From Levilactobacillus suantsaiihabitans (lineage in GTDB: Bacteria > Bacillota > Bacilli > Lactobacillales > Lactobacillaceae), in NCBI RefSeq assembly GCF_004745505.1, contig NZ_RKLX01000010.1, positions 1-64,000 of the forward strand: 64,000 bases of DNA, given 5' to 3'. The notes beneath the pieces are model-generated. The model saw only the letters and a program-made list of their open reading frames with translations. It was not told the origin of the DNA and ran no database searches. The position numbers and the translations under genes were made by a program. How positions within the stretch are numbered: the stretch's first letter is position 1; each line of letters opens with the position of its first letter. Positions 56,832 through 64,000 of the stretch are shown one piece after another.

Positions 56832-57869
56832 TTACTCGTCGTAGAACCGATAGTAATCTAACAGTTTCTTCGCGAGCTCTTCACGAAACGCACCGACAAT
56901 TCCCAACATCCGTGAATACGGCATGCGGGTCGGCCCTAAAATGGCGATCATACCCTTACCATGCTGGTTCACGTCGTAGGTGGCGGTGATCAGGCTGAAG
57001 TTTCTCAAGGCATCGTTGGTCATTTCATTACCGATTTGCACGGAAATGTTGTCCCGCGGTTGCCCCAAGACGTTGGCGATATCATCGGTCTTGTCGATCA
57101 ATGAATACAGCGACTTCAGTGAATCAACATCGCTATCCTGCGAGAAGTTCAATAGATTCAAGCGACCACCAACGTAAAACCGCTCTTGGGCGGCTCGCGT
57201 CAAAACGTCGCCGAAAATATCCAGAAAACCTTCCGGACTCTGCAGGTAGTTGGCAATCTTCATCGGAATGTCCGCCTGCAGCTTTTGAACCACTTCTGGT
57301 AGCGTCAACCCGACCAACTGATCATTGATCAGCCGAACGACGGCCTCTAATTGATCGCCGGTAACGGACTCACTCACGTCAAAGGTCTGGTTCTCCACAT
57401 CACCACTATCGGTGACGAGGATGGCCATCACTTGCCGCTTACCGAGTGGGACCAACCGGAACCCACTGAGCCGACTATCCTTTAATTCCGGCTTCAACGT
57501 AAACGCGGTGTAACTCGTCAGGTTAGACAAAATCGTGGCCGATTGCGAAATAATTTCGTCAATCTTGTGGAAATCGCCGCCTAACGAGGATTGAATCACG
57601 TCAATATCATTGGGTCGTAGCGGATCGGGTTTTACCAAATGGTCAACGTAATACCGGTACCCTTCAACCGAAGGAATCCGACCGGAAGAGGAATGGGTCT
57701 TTTTGATCAGGCCCTGTTCTTCCAACGCCGCCATTTCATTACGAATTGTCGCTGAGCTTACGTGGATGGGTAACTGCTTGGCTAATGCCTTAGACCCCAC
57801 CGGCACACCAGTGTTGGTAAAGTCGCGGACAACGGCTCGCAGAATCATCATTTGTCTTTCTGAAAGCAT
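56832..57869 (-). CDS. hrcA: Heat-inducible transcription repressor HrcA
   Basis: Repressor of class I heat-shock genes that binds CIRCE operators and depends on GroEL. The 345-residue protein has an N-terminal winged helix (MLSERQMMILRAVVRDF, then SSATIRNEMAALEEQGLI and HSSSGRIPSVEGYRYYVD) and a GAF-like C-terminal part. ATG at 57869 follows GGGGTGA. It is the first gene of the operon and controls itself through two CIRCE copies. Confidence 0.97.
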   Translation of the reverse strand: MLSERQMMILRAVVRDFTNTGVPVGSKALAKQLPIHVSSATIRNEMAALEEQGLIKKTHSSSGRIPSVEGYRYYVDHLVKPDPLRPNDIDVIQSSLGGDFHKIDEIISQSATILSNLTSYTAFTLKPELKDSRLSGFRLVPLGKRQVMAILVTDSGDVENQTFDVSESVTGDQLEAVVRLINDQLVGLTLPEVVQKLQADIPMKIANYLQSPEGFLDIFGDVLTRAAQERFYVGGRLNLLNFSQDSDVDSLKSLYSLIDKTDDIANVLGQPRDNISVQIGNEMTNDALRNFSLITATYDVNQHGKGMIAILGPTRMPYSRMLGIVGAFREELAKKLLDYYRFYDE

Positions 57870-57885
57870 CACAATCACCCCTTTT

Positions 57886-57912
57886 TTAGCACTCAAACAA
57901 CACAAGTGCTAA
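57886..57912. promoter_or_regulatory. CIRCE operator, downstream copy
   Basis: TTAGCACTC-N9-AAGTGCTAA: one mismatch to the inverted-repeat consensus TTAGCACTC-N9-GAGTGCTAA. It lies between the promoter and hrcA. Confidence 0.95.
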
Positions 57913-57923
57913 GTCACATATAT

Positions 57924-57952
57924 AATGTAGCAAAACCGGGTTTTGAAGTCAA
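57924..57952 (-). promoter_or_regulatory. Promoter of hrcA-grpE-dnaK
   Basis: TTGACT (57947-57952) and TACATT (57924-57929) are 17 bp apart on the minus strand, exactly between two CIRCE operators. Confidence 0.85.
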
Positions 57953-57969
57953 GAAATCTGGTAGAATTT

Positions 57970-57996
57970 TTAGCAATCGTTGGCATTAAGTGCTAA
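57970..57996. promoter_or_regulatory. CIRCE operator, upstream copy
   Basis: TTAGCAATC-N9-AAGTGCTAA: two mismatches to the consensus. It lies just upstream of the -35 box. Confidence 0.85.
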
Positions 57997-58161
57997 TTTT
58001 TTAGAATTCGCTTAGAATACAGCGTTTTCAGTGGCGCTTGTGGCAACTGACCGCCTTATCGGGTGCGAGGAATTACCACTTCATCAGTGCTCCCTGCTCG
58101 ATACTCTCTACCGATTAATCATCACTCATCGGCATTTGTCAGCGTGGTTGCTTCGAAGCCC

Positions 58162-58207
58162 GCAAAAAGGACTTAGTCGCCCCGTAACGAGTTGGCTAAG
58201 TCCTTTA
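58162..58207 (-). terminator. Hairpin terminator at the end of the truB-ribF unit
   Basis: AAAGGACTTAG pairs perfectly with CTAAGTCCTTT and is followed by TTG on the minus strand; the plus strand also carries T residues. It is about 310 bp beyond the ribF stop, with repeats between. Confidence 0.7.
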
Positions 58208-58219
58208 ACTAATTTATGA

Positions 58220-58294
58220 CTGAAGGTTGAACCTGAAATTAACACACTGATTGCCATAATGACAGTGTTCTGACACCTAAAATCGGCGGAACCA
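58220..58294 (+). repeat. Intergenic repeat family C, copy 2
   Basis: TGAAGGTTGAACCTGAAATTAA, ATTGCCATAATGACAGTG and TTCTGACACCTAAAATCGG match 41762-41827 block by block. Confidence 0.7.
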
Positions 58295-58433
58295 GTTGCC
58301 TGTTGGCGCACGTTTCGGCTACGAGGCCGCTTTGAGACGTGTTCTTTGGCTCAAAGCGAGGCGGCGAGACCGCCCTTTGGCTCGACCCGTCCCCCCAGCG
58401 TTCCAACCCCTATTTGGCGAACGGTAGGCGGCC
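58286..58433. repeat. Family A fragment (copy 9) joined to family D copy 3
   Basis: GGAACCAGTTGCCTGTTGGCGCACGTTTCGGC is one outer arm of family A; it runs into the full family D block (58330-58433), the same A-D junction as at 3.4 kb. No gene is present in 57997-58516; 58434-58516 shows nothing. Confidence 0.75.
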
Positions 58434-58516
58434 AGCTCACATTGTGAGGCTGAAATCGCCTATTTTTGATGCTATGGGTTGCACAATCACAATAGTTTCA
58501 ATTGATAACCTTCAGT

Positions 58517-59473
58517 TTACGATTCACGCGTGGCGACCTGTTGGAAATAGGCCCGCGTATCCGCTTCGTCTTGTTTTAACTGGGCGACTAGGCCGTTGGC
58601 GTCGGCGAATTTGACCTCACCGCGTAACCGGTGGTGCCACTCGACTTCGACCGGCTCGCCGTACAGGTTGCCCTGGAAGTCCAGGAGGTTCATTTCGACC
58701 GTGATGGGCCGGTCATTCCCAAAGGTCACGTTGCGGCCCACAGAGACCATCCCAGGGTACCAGATGGCCCCAACCTTCAACCGGGCCGTGTAAATGCCAA
58801 TACCTGGGATCCATTCGTCTTGCGGCGCCATCACGTTGGCCGTGGGGTAGCCGATAGTCCGCCCCCGGGCCTCGCCGTGCACCACCAGGCCGGTCGAGCG
58901 ATACGTGTACCCCAGCAATTGATTCACCAGGTCCACGTCCCCGGCGCGCATGGCTGTCCGAATCCGCGTGGAGCTGACCTTTTCGTCGCCACTGGCTTCT
59001 TCGGGCACCGTGACCACGTCAAAGCGCCCCTGGGCGTACTCAGGGAGGTGTGCCATGTTGGCCACGTCCTTCTTGCCATAGGTGTGGTCAAATCCGGCCA
59101 CAGCCGCCACCGTGTGGAACGCCACCAAGTAATGGTCGACGAATTCCTGCGGCGTCTGGGCCGCAAACTCACCGGTGTAGTTGACCAAAAAGACCCGGTC
59201 GACCCCCAACCGATCCAGCTGTTGGAGCTTACGGTTGATGGGACTCAAATACTTTTGGTCATCCGCTTGTAGTGGCCGATAGACCAACGCGGGATGGTGA
59301 TCATAGGTCAAGACCGCCAATTTAACGCCCTTGGCTTGCGCGAGCGCCTTGGCGCGGTTGATCACGGCTTGGTGCCCGCGATGAACGCCATCGAAAAAGC
59401 CCATGGCCAAGACCACTGGCTCATCGGGAATTTGCCGTGCATCTAACGGGTGGTGTATGTGAATAACTTCCAT
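58517..59473 (-). CDS. ribF: Bifunctional riboflavin kinase / FAD synthetase
   Basis: Converts riboflavin to FMN and then FAD. The 318-residue product has an N-terminal nucleotidyltransferase domain (GFFDGVHRGHQAVI, SSTRIR) and a C-terminal flavokinase domain (GRTIGYPTANV, IGIYTARL and HHRLRGEVKF). It lies 22 bp behind truB in the same direction. Confidence 0.97.
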   Translation of the reverse strand: MEVIHIHHPLDARQIPDEPVVLAMGFFDGVHRGHQAVINRAKALAQAKGVKLAVLTYDHHPALVYRPLQADDQKYLSPINRKLQQLDRLGVDRVFLVNYTGEFAAQTPQEFVDHYLVAFHTVAAVAGFDHTYGKKDVANMAHLPEYAQGRFDVVTVPEEASGDEKVSSTRIRTAMRAGDVDLVNQLLGYTYRSTGLVVHGEARGRTIGYPTANVMAPQDEWIPGIGIYTARLKVGAIWYPGMVSVGRNVTFGNDRPITVEMNLLDFQGNLYGEPVEVEWHHRLRGEVKFADANGLVAQLKQDEADTRAYFQQVATRES

Positions 59474-59495
59474 TGGAAATTCCTCTTCTCAAAAC

Positions 59496-60407
59496 TTAGT
59501 TCACCGCAAACATTTTTAGCGGCTTATATTGTTGCTTTTCTTCGGACCACTGGTACAGGCACTTGGTCGCTCCCTGATAGGTCAAGGCGACTTCCGGGGC
59601 CGTGGCCCCATCGAGCTCGGCGGCCGTCAAGAAGACGCCATTTTTAACCAGCTGCCAAACGCGGTCGCTCAACGCCACGTGTGGATACGCCGTTAGGGCA
59701 TAATCGATGGGCCGCAAAATGGTCGTCAGGTCCTCGGCGGCCATGGCGGCTGCGACCTGATCCAACGTCACCGCTTGGTCCAGTGTGAACCCGCCGCTTT
59801 GTTGGCGGGTCAATGACGCCATGACGGCCGGCACACCCAATAGCCGACCCAAATCGACCGCTAACGTCCGCACGTAAGTCCCCTTCGAGCAGCCCACTTC
59901 AAAGGCCACCGTTTGGGTCCCGGCCTCGGCGTCAAAGGTCCCGGCATCTTGCAAGGTAAAGTGATCGACCGTCACCGTTCTGGTCGGACGTTCCACTGTT
60001 TCCCCGGCGCGGGCGTACTCGTACAGCTTACGCCCCCGCACCTTGACAGCGGAATACATCGGCGGTGTCTGTTGAATGGTCCCGGTCAATTGAGCCGTCC
60101 CCGCCGTCAGTTCCGCCAACGTAAAGGGCCGTGTCAACGCCTGCCGTTCCACAACGTCACCGTCTAGGTCCTCCGTGGTCGTCGCCAGTCCCAGGGTCAC
60201 GGTACCGCGATACACCTTGCCAGAAGCCATGAGGTACGGCACGACCTTGGTCGCCGAGCCAATGCAAATGGGCAATACGCCATCGACACTGGGGTCGAGC
60301 GTCCCACTGTGGCCGACCTTTTTGGTGTGCAGAATGTGGCGCAGTTTGGCCACGCAATCAAAGCTGGTGAGGCCGCGTTCTTTGTATAAAGGGATAATCC
60401 CGTCCAT
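59496..60407 (-). CDS. truB: tRNA pseudouridine(55) synthase TruB
   Basis: Makes the universal pseudouridine 55 in the T-loop of tRNAs. The 303-residue protein contains GHSGTLDPSVDGVLPI, with the catalytic aspartate, a later KGTYVRTL and a C-terminal PUA-like domain. ATG at 60407 follows GGAGGA; the open frame extends 67 codons upstream through a family B repeat and is not coding there. Confidence 0.96.
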   Translation of the reverse strand: MDGIIPLYKERGLTSFDCVAKLRHILHTKKVGHSGTLDPSVDGVLPICIGSATKVVPYLMASGKVYRGTVTLGLATTTEDLDGDVVERQALTRPFTLAELTAGTAQLTGTIQQTPPMYSAVKVRGRKLYEYARAGETVERPTRTVTVDHFTLQDAGTFDAEAGTQTVAFEVGCSKGTYVRTLAVDLGRLLGVPAVMASLTRQQSGGFTLDQAVTLDQVAAAMAAEDLTTILRPIDYALTAYPHVALSDRVWQLVKNGVFLTAAELDGATAPEVALTYQGATKCLYQWSEEKQQYKPLKMFAVN

Positions 60408-60465
60408 TCCGGTTCCTCCGTTCTTACTTGTGAACTCGTTTCTTTTTAGGTCAATTGCATAGTTA

Positions 60466-60560
60466 AACCAGTGCCTGCGGCTGCCAGAGATTCCGCTTGC
60501 TATGGGGGACACCTCTGGCCTCCTCCGGCGGGATTGAGCACAACCAAACATAGCCGCAGA
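60466..60560 (+). repeat. Intergenic repeat family B, copy 3
   Basis: GTGCCTGCGGCTGCCAGAGATTCCGC, TTGCTATGGGGGACACCTC and GGCCTCCTCCGGCGGGATTG match copies 1 and 2; the central GAAGCGGGCTTCCGG block is missing. A separate hairpin CAGTAGTGG/CCACTACTG lies at 60588-60613. No gene is present in 60408-60806. Confidence 0.75.
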
Positions 60561-60806
60561 ATTAACGTCATCACATAATCGGTTAACCGCAGTAGTGGAT
60601 TTGACCACTACTGGAACCGACAGTGCGGCCAGGAGCCTCTACCATGCTGCAGGTAAAACCTAGAGACCGCAGGCAACAGGCGGACACAATTGGCCGGGCA
60701 GCTAGCCCTTGCTTCGGTAACCGTATAACGCAGCTGTCATCGCACAGAATAGCCTATATTTTACCACAGACTAACGGGATGTGACTAATCTTGCCGACAA
60801 GCTGAC

Positions 60807-60842
60807 CCAAAAAAGGTGCTGGCCATCGCTGACCAACACCTC
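60807..60842 (-). terminator. rbfA terminator
   Basis: AGGTGTTGGTCA pairs with TGGCCAGCACCT and is followed by TTTTTT on the minus strand. It separates infB-rbfA from truB-ribF. Confidence 0.92.
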
Positions 60843-60853
60843 GCCTACCCCGA

Positions 60854-61204
60854 TTACTCGCGGTGGTGTAATTCATTTAACAGTTCATCGATGTGGCTAC
60901 CGTAGCGCACTGAGGAATCTTGTTCAAACGTCAATTCTGGCGTCTTGTAGATGCTCAGGCGAGAACCCAGTTCGGAACGGATCAGGCCTGTCGCCTTGTC
61001 CAATCCTTGTTGGGTCTTTTCTGCGGATGACGCCTTATCGGATAAGATACTGTAGTAAATCGTTGCCTGTTGTAAGTCACCGGTAACTTCTACCCCAGTA
61101 ACGGTCACGCCCTCGACCCGTGGATCGCGGACCCGTTTGAGGAGAATATCCGTAACTTCCCGTTGGATTTCTTGTTCCAACCGGCCAACTCGATATTGTG
61201 CCAT
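60854..61204 (-). CDS. rbfA: Ribosome-binding factor A
   Basis: KH-like protein of 116 residues that binds the 30S precursor and aids 16S rRNA 5'-end maturation, especially in the cold. It begins MAQYRVGRLEQEIQREVTDIL and contains VTVTGVEVTGDLQQATIYYS and a late SIYKTPELTFEQD. It lies 19 bp behind infB. Confidence 0.96.
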   Translation of the reverse strand: MAQYRVGRLEQEIQREVTDILLKRVRDPRVEGVTVTGVEVTGDLQQATIYYSILSDKASSAEKTQQGLDKATGLIRSELGSRLSIYKTPELTFEQDSSVRYGSHIDELLNELHHRE

Positions 61205-61223
61205 GACAGTTGCCTCCGATTAT

Positions 61224-63644
61224 TTATTTAACGGGAACTTCCTTCATCACGTAGGCTTCGATCACGTCGCCTACCTTGATGTCGTTATAGTTCTCGATAG
61301 TTAACCCTAATTCATAACCCATCTTAACTTGCTTGACGTCGTCCTTGAAACGCTTCAAGCTACCTAACTTACCTTCGTAAATGACCACGCCGTCACGAAT
61401 TAAGCGCACGTCGCTGTCAGCGGTCACGTAGCCTTCGGTAACCATCCCACCGACGATCGTCCCGACCTTAGAAGCATGGAAGATATCCTTCACTTCGATT
61501 TGGCCAATGATTTGTTCTTCGTAGGTCGGTTCCAGCATCCCCTTCATCGCCGTTTCGATTTCATCGATGGCGTTGTAGATGACGTTGTGCAGCCGAATGT
61601 CGACCTTGTCGCTGTCGGCTTGGGCCCGTGCTTGTGGCGTTGGCCGCACGTTGAACCCGATGATGATGGCATCTGAAGCTTCCGCTAAGGTGACATCACT
61701 TTCGTTAATGGCCCCTACGGCAGAGTGAATGATGTTGACCCGGACACCGGAAACATCGATCTTCTTCAGACTTCCAGCTAAGGCTTCAACGGAACCTTGA
61801 ACGTCAGCCTTGATGATGACGTCAACTTCCTTCATTTCGCCTTCCTTAAGGGAATCAAACAGGTTGTCCAACGTGACGTGGCTGGTGTTGCGGCGTTCCT
61901 TGACCAAGGCTTCCTTGGCCCGTTCTTCACCGGCAGCCCGCGCCGTCTTTTCATCATTGAAGACCACGAACCGGTCCCCAGCTTCTGGCACGTCGTTTAA
62001 CCCCGTGATCTCAACAGGCGTTGATGGCACGGCGTCCTTGATGCGCCGACCACGTTCGTTGACCATCGTCCGGACCCGTCCAAAGGTGTTGCCGACAACG
62101 ATTGGATCACCGACGTGTAAGGTCCCTTGTTGAACCAACAGCGTGGCAACGGAACCCTTTCCTTGATCCAAACGGGCTTCGATGACACTCCCGGCACCGT
62201 TTTGTTCAGGGTTGGCCTTTAATTCCAGCACTTCGGCTTGTAACAAGATCATGTCGAGCAATTCGTCGATGTTCTTGCCAAACTTCGCGGAGATTTCAAC
62301 GAAGATGGTGTCGCCACCCCAGTCTTCAGGAATCAATTCGTATTCCGTCAACTGTTCCATCACGTGGTTCGGGTTAGCACCCGGCTTATCGATCTTGTTG
62401 ACCGCCACGATGATTGGCGTACCAGCGGCCTTGGCATGGTGAATGGCTTCGATGGTCTGTGGCATGACCCCATCGTCGGCCGCAACCACCAGCACGGTGA
62501 TGTCGGTGATTTCCGCACCACGCGCCCGCATTTCGGTAAAGGCCGCGTGTCCTGGGGTATCCAAGAAGGTGATCAGCTTGTCATTGTAGTGGACTTGGTA
62601 AGCCCCAATGGCTTGCGTGATCCCCCCGGCTTCACCCTCGGTAATGTGTGAATGCCGCAAGTGGTCCAGCAAGGTCGTCTTCCCGTGGTCAACGTGCCCC
62701 ATGATCGTGACGACGGGAGCCCGTGAAACTTGGTGATCCTTGTTGGCCATTTCCGCGTCGAAGGCCTTATCGATATCGGAAACGTCGACTTCAACCTTTT
62801 CCTTGGCTTGGATGCCGTAGTCGTCGGCCAGAATTTCAATCGTATCCTTATCCAGGGATTGGTTTTGGTTGACCATGACGCCCAACATGAAGAGCTTCTT
62901 CACGATTTCAGCTGAAGAACGGTGTAAGATCTTGGCCAGGTCTTGGGCGTTCATACCATCACTATAGACTAAGACTTCTGGTAAAGCCTTGTTCTTCCGT
63001 TCTGGCGCACCCTTGTGCTGGTTCGTGTCTTTAATCCGTTGATTCTTCTTGTAACGATTATTATTGTTGTTATTACGGCGGCGGTTATTGCGGTTGTTCC
63101 GGTTATTCCGGCCCCCACGACTGTTGCCATTGTTGCTACCACGCCGGCCGTTACTATTGTTTGTATTATTATTCAAGCTTCCACCAAATCTGCCGGTGCC
63201 GGAATTGTGTTGTTCACGATGACTTCCAGCCTGGCTGTTATTTTTATTGTTGTTACGGTGATTCTGATTACTGCCCCCATTACCATTGTTATGGTTCCGG
63301 TTACCATTGGCAGTTTGCTGCTGCCGATGGCTATCATTTCTAGCATGGTTCTGCTGCTGATTGCGACCGGCAGTGGTCTGTGACTGACCCGTCTCCCGCT
63401 TGTGCGTGGTGGCGTGGTCCGTTTGGTTACCGGTTCGAGCCGGCCGAGCCGCTTGCACCTTTTCGGGGTGCGACTGGGTCTTCCCGTGGGACTGAAAAGC
63501 AGCCCGTAACTGACGTTCTTCGTTCTCGCCGAGCGTTGACATGTGGTTTTTCACCGGAAAGCCCTTTTCAGCGGCCTTGTCGATGATCTGTTTACTGGAG
63601 ACGTTAATTTCTTTGGCGAGTTCATAGATTCGCTTCTTCCCCAT
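61224..63644 (-). CDS. infB: Translation initiation factor IF-2
   Basis: Initiation GTPase of 806 residues that brings fMet-tRNA to the 30S subunit. An N-terminal IF2N helix-turn-helix ([21 protein letters not shown]) is followed by a long Asn/Gly/Arg/Gln-rich linker (roughly residues 60-210), a second IF2N part, then the G domain with [30 protein letters not shown] and NKIDKP, and the C-terminal domains. ATG at 63644 follows GGAG. It sits between ylxQ and rbfA as in the conserved nusA-ylxR-ylxQ-infB-rbfA order. Confidence 0.97.
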   Translation of the reverse strand: MGKKRIYELAKEINVSSKQIIDKAAEKGFPVKNHMSTLGENEERQLRAAFQSHGKTQSHPEKVQAARPARTGNQTDHATTHKRETGQSQTTAGRNQQQNHARNDSHRQQQTANGNRNHNNGNGGSNQNHRNNNKNNSQAGSHREQHNSGTGRFGGSLNNNTNNSNGRRGSNNGNSRGGRNNRNNRNNRRRNNNNNNRYKKNQRIKDTNQHKGAPERKNKALPEVLVYSDGMNAQDLAKILHRSSAEIVKKLFMLGVMVNQNQSLDKDTIEILADDYGIQAKEKVEVDVSDIDKAFDAEMANKDHQVSRAPVVTIMGHVDHGKTTLLDHLRHSHITEGEAGGITQAIGAYQVHYNDKLITFLDTPGHAAFTEMRARGAEITDITVLVVAADDGVMPQTIEAIHHAKAAGTPIIVAVNKIDKPGANPNHVMEQLTEYELIPEDWGGDTIFVEISAKFGKNIDELLDMILLQAEVLELKANPEQNGAGSVIEARLDQGKGSVATLLVQQGTLHVGDPIVVGNTFGRVRTMVNERGRRIKDAVPSTPVEITGLNDVPEAGDRFVVFNDEKTARAAGEERAKEALVKERRNTSHVTLDNLFDSLKEGEMKEVDVIIKADVQGSVEALAGSLKKIDVSGVRVNIIHSAVGAINESDVTLAEASDAIIIGFNVRPTPQARAQADSDKVDIRLHNVIYNAIDEIETAMKGMLEPTYEEQIIGQIEVKDIFHASKVGTIVGGMVTEGYVTADSDVRLIRDGVVIYEGKLGSLKRFKDDVKQVKMGYELGLTIENYNDIKVGDVIEAYVMKEVPVK

Positions 63645-63691
63645 ATCTTCACACTCCTTCATATTCTACCGATCACGAGAACGTCAGGTGG

Positions 63692-63994
63692 CTACTCAAG
63701 TAATTGTTGTAACTTCCGGACAAATCCCGGATCAGTAATTGCAATGACCGTGCGCGCCGACCCGATGGCCGTGCTCAGCTGGTCTTTGGTAAATGATTCA
63801 TTCAATGGCACGTCATAGCTCGCTGTCTTATCGCGGAATTGCTTTTGGCTACTCTTACCGGCATCACTGGCTAAAAATACCAGTCGTGCCGTGTGATCCC
63901 GCACAGCGGCTAGGACAAAGGATTCGCCGGTGACCAGTTTGCCTGCTCGCCGCGCCAATCCTAATAATTGTAAAGCGCGCTCGAAATTAGTCAT
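63692..63994 (-). CDS. ylxQ: L7Ae-family ribosomal/RNA-binding protein YlxQ
   Basis: A 100-residue kink-turn RNA-binding protein of the L7Ae/L30e family, found between ylxR and infB in Firmicutes. It has NFERALQLLGLARRAGKLVTGES and LVFLASDAGKSSQKQF. ATG at 63994 is preferred; an in-frame TTG is at the window edge (64000), so the true 5' end cannot be checked fully. YlxR should lie just outside. Confidence 0.9.
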   Translation of the reverse strand: MTNFERALQLLGLARRAGKLVTGESFVLAAVRDHTARLVFLASDAGKSSQKQFRDKTASYDVPLNESFTKDQLSTAIGSARTVIAITDPGFVRKLQQLLE

Positions 63995-64000
63995 TGTCAA

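Overview
The window is a chromosomal segment of a member of the Lactobacillaceae with a fairly GC-rich genome. The evidence is gene content and order: glyQ-glyS-dnaG-rpoD, phoH-ybeY-dgkA-era-recO, hisS-aspS behind a T-box, dltXABCD, hrcA-grpE-dnaK-dnaJ behind CIRCE operators, and ylxQ-infB-rbfA-truB-ribF, together with strong Shine-Dalgarno sites. A Levilactobacillus-like species is my best guess; the sequence read by eye does not settle the genus. I see no rRNA or tRNA gene, CRISPR array, transposase or integrase.

Layout. 1-7065: the glycyl-tRNA synthetase genes under a T-box, then dnaG-rpoD, all on the minus strand. 7066-13046: an AT-richer accessory island of two overlapping minus-strand genes, a 1202-residue SF2 helicase ending in a PD-(D/E)XK-type nuclease and a 699-residue partner with a possible PIWI-like C-terminus. 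It is wedged between recO and the glyQS promoter and is the best candidate for an undescribed defence system. 13047-19721: recO, era, dgkA, ybeY, phoH, yqeY and rpsU, interrupted by a plus-strand alcohol dehydrogenase and repeats. 19843-25352: a PPDK regulatory-type protein, then nfo and three wall-teichoic-acid genes. 25690-30949: yitT, msrA, aspS, hisS and their T-box. 31043-34573: amidase, fructosamine-kinase family protein, SDR and HAD hydrolase. 34780-39608: dtd, rel, a membrane protein, rsmE and prmA. 40202-45996: an accessory zone with mscL, a secreted nuclease cluster, small unknown genes and a hicAB pair whose toxin is frameshifted. 46282-52905: lepA and the dlt operon. 52969-64000: dnaJ, dnaK, grpE, hrcA, ribF, truB, rbfA, infB, ylxQ.

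A second theme is non-coding. At least nine copies or fragments of a roughly 170-bp intergenic element (family A), built from a small hairpin and a long hairpin, lie between genes, often right behind stop codons, where two copies look like terminators. Three other intergenic repeat families (B, C, D) form mosaics with it. Several short open frames are only translations of family A.

How the genes work together: most of the window is housekeeping (translation, replication initiation, stringent response, chaperones, flavin cofactor synthesis) in conserved operons. The envelope is served by the tag and dlt genes, an SH3b-amidase and MscL. The accessory part comprises the helicase-nuclease island, the secreted nuclease cluster and the toxin-antitoxin remnant. 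Functions given for core genes rest on recognisable family motifs; those for accessory genes are marked as inference.
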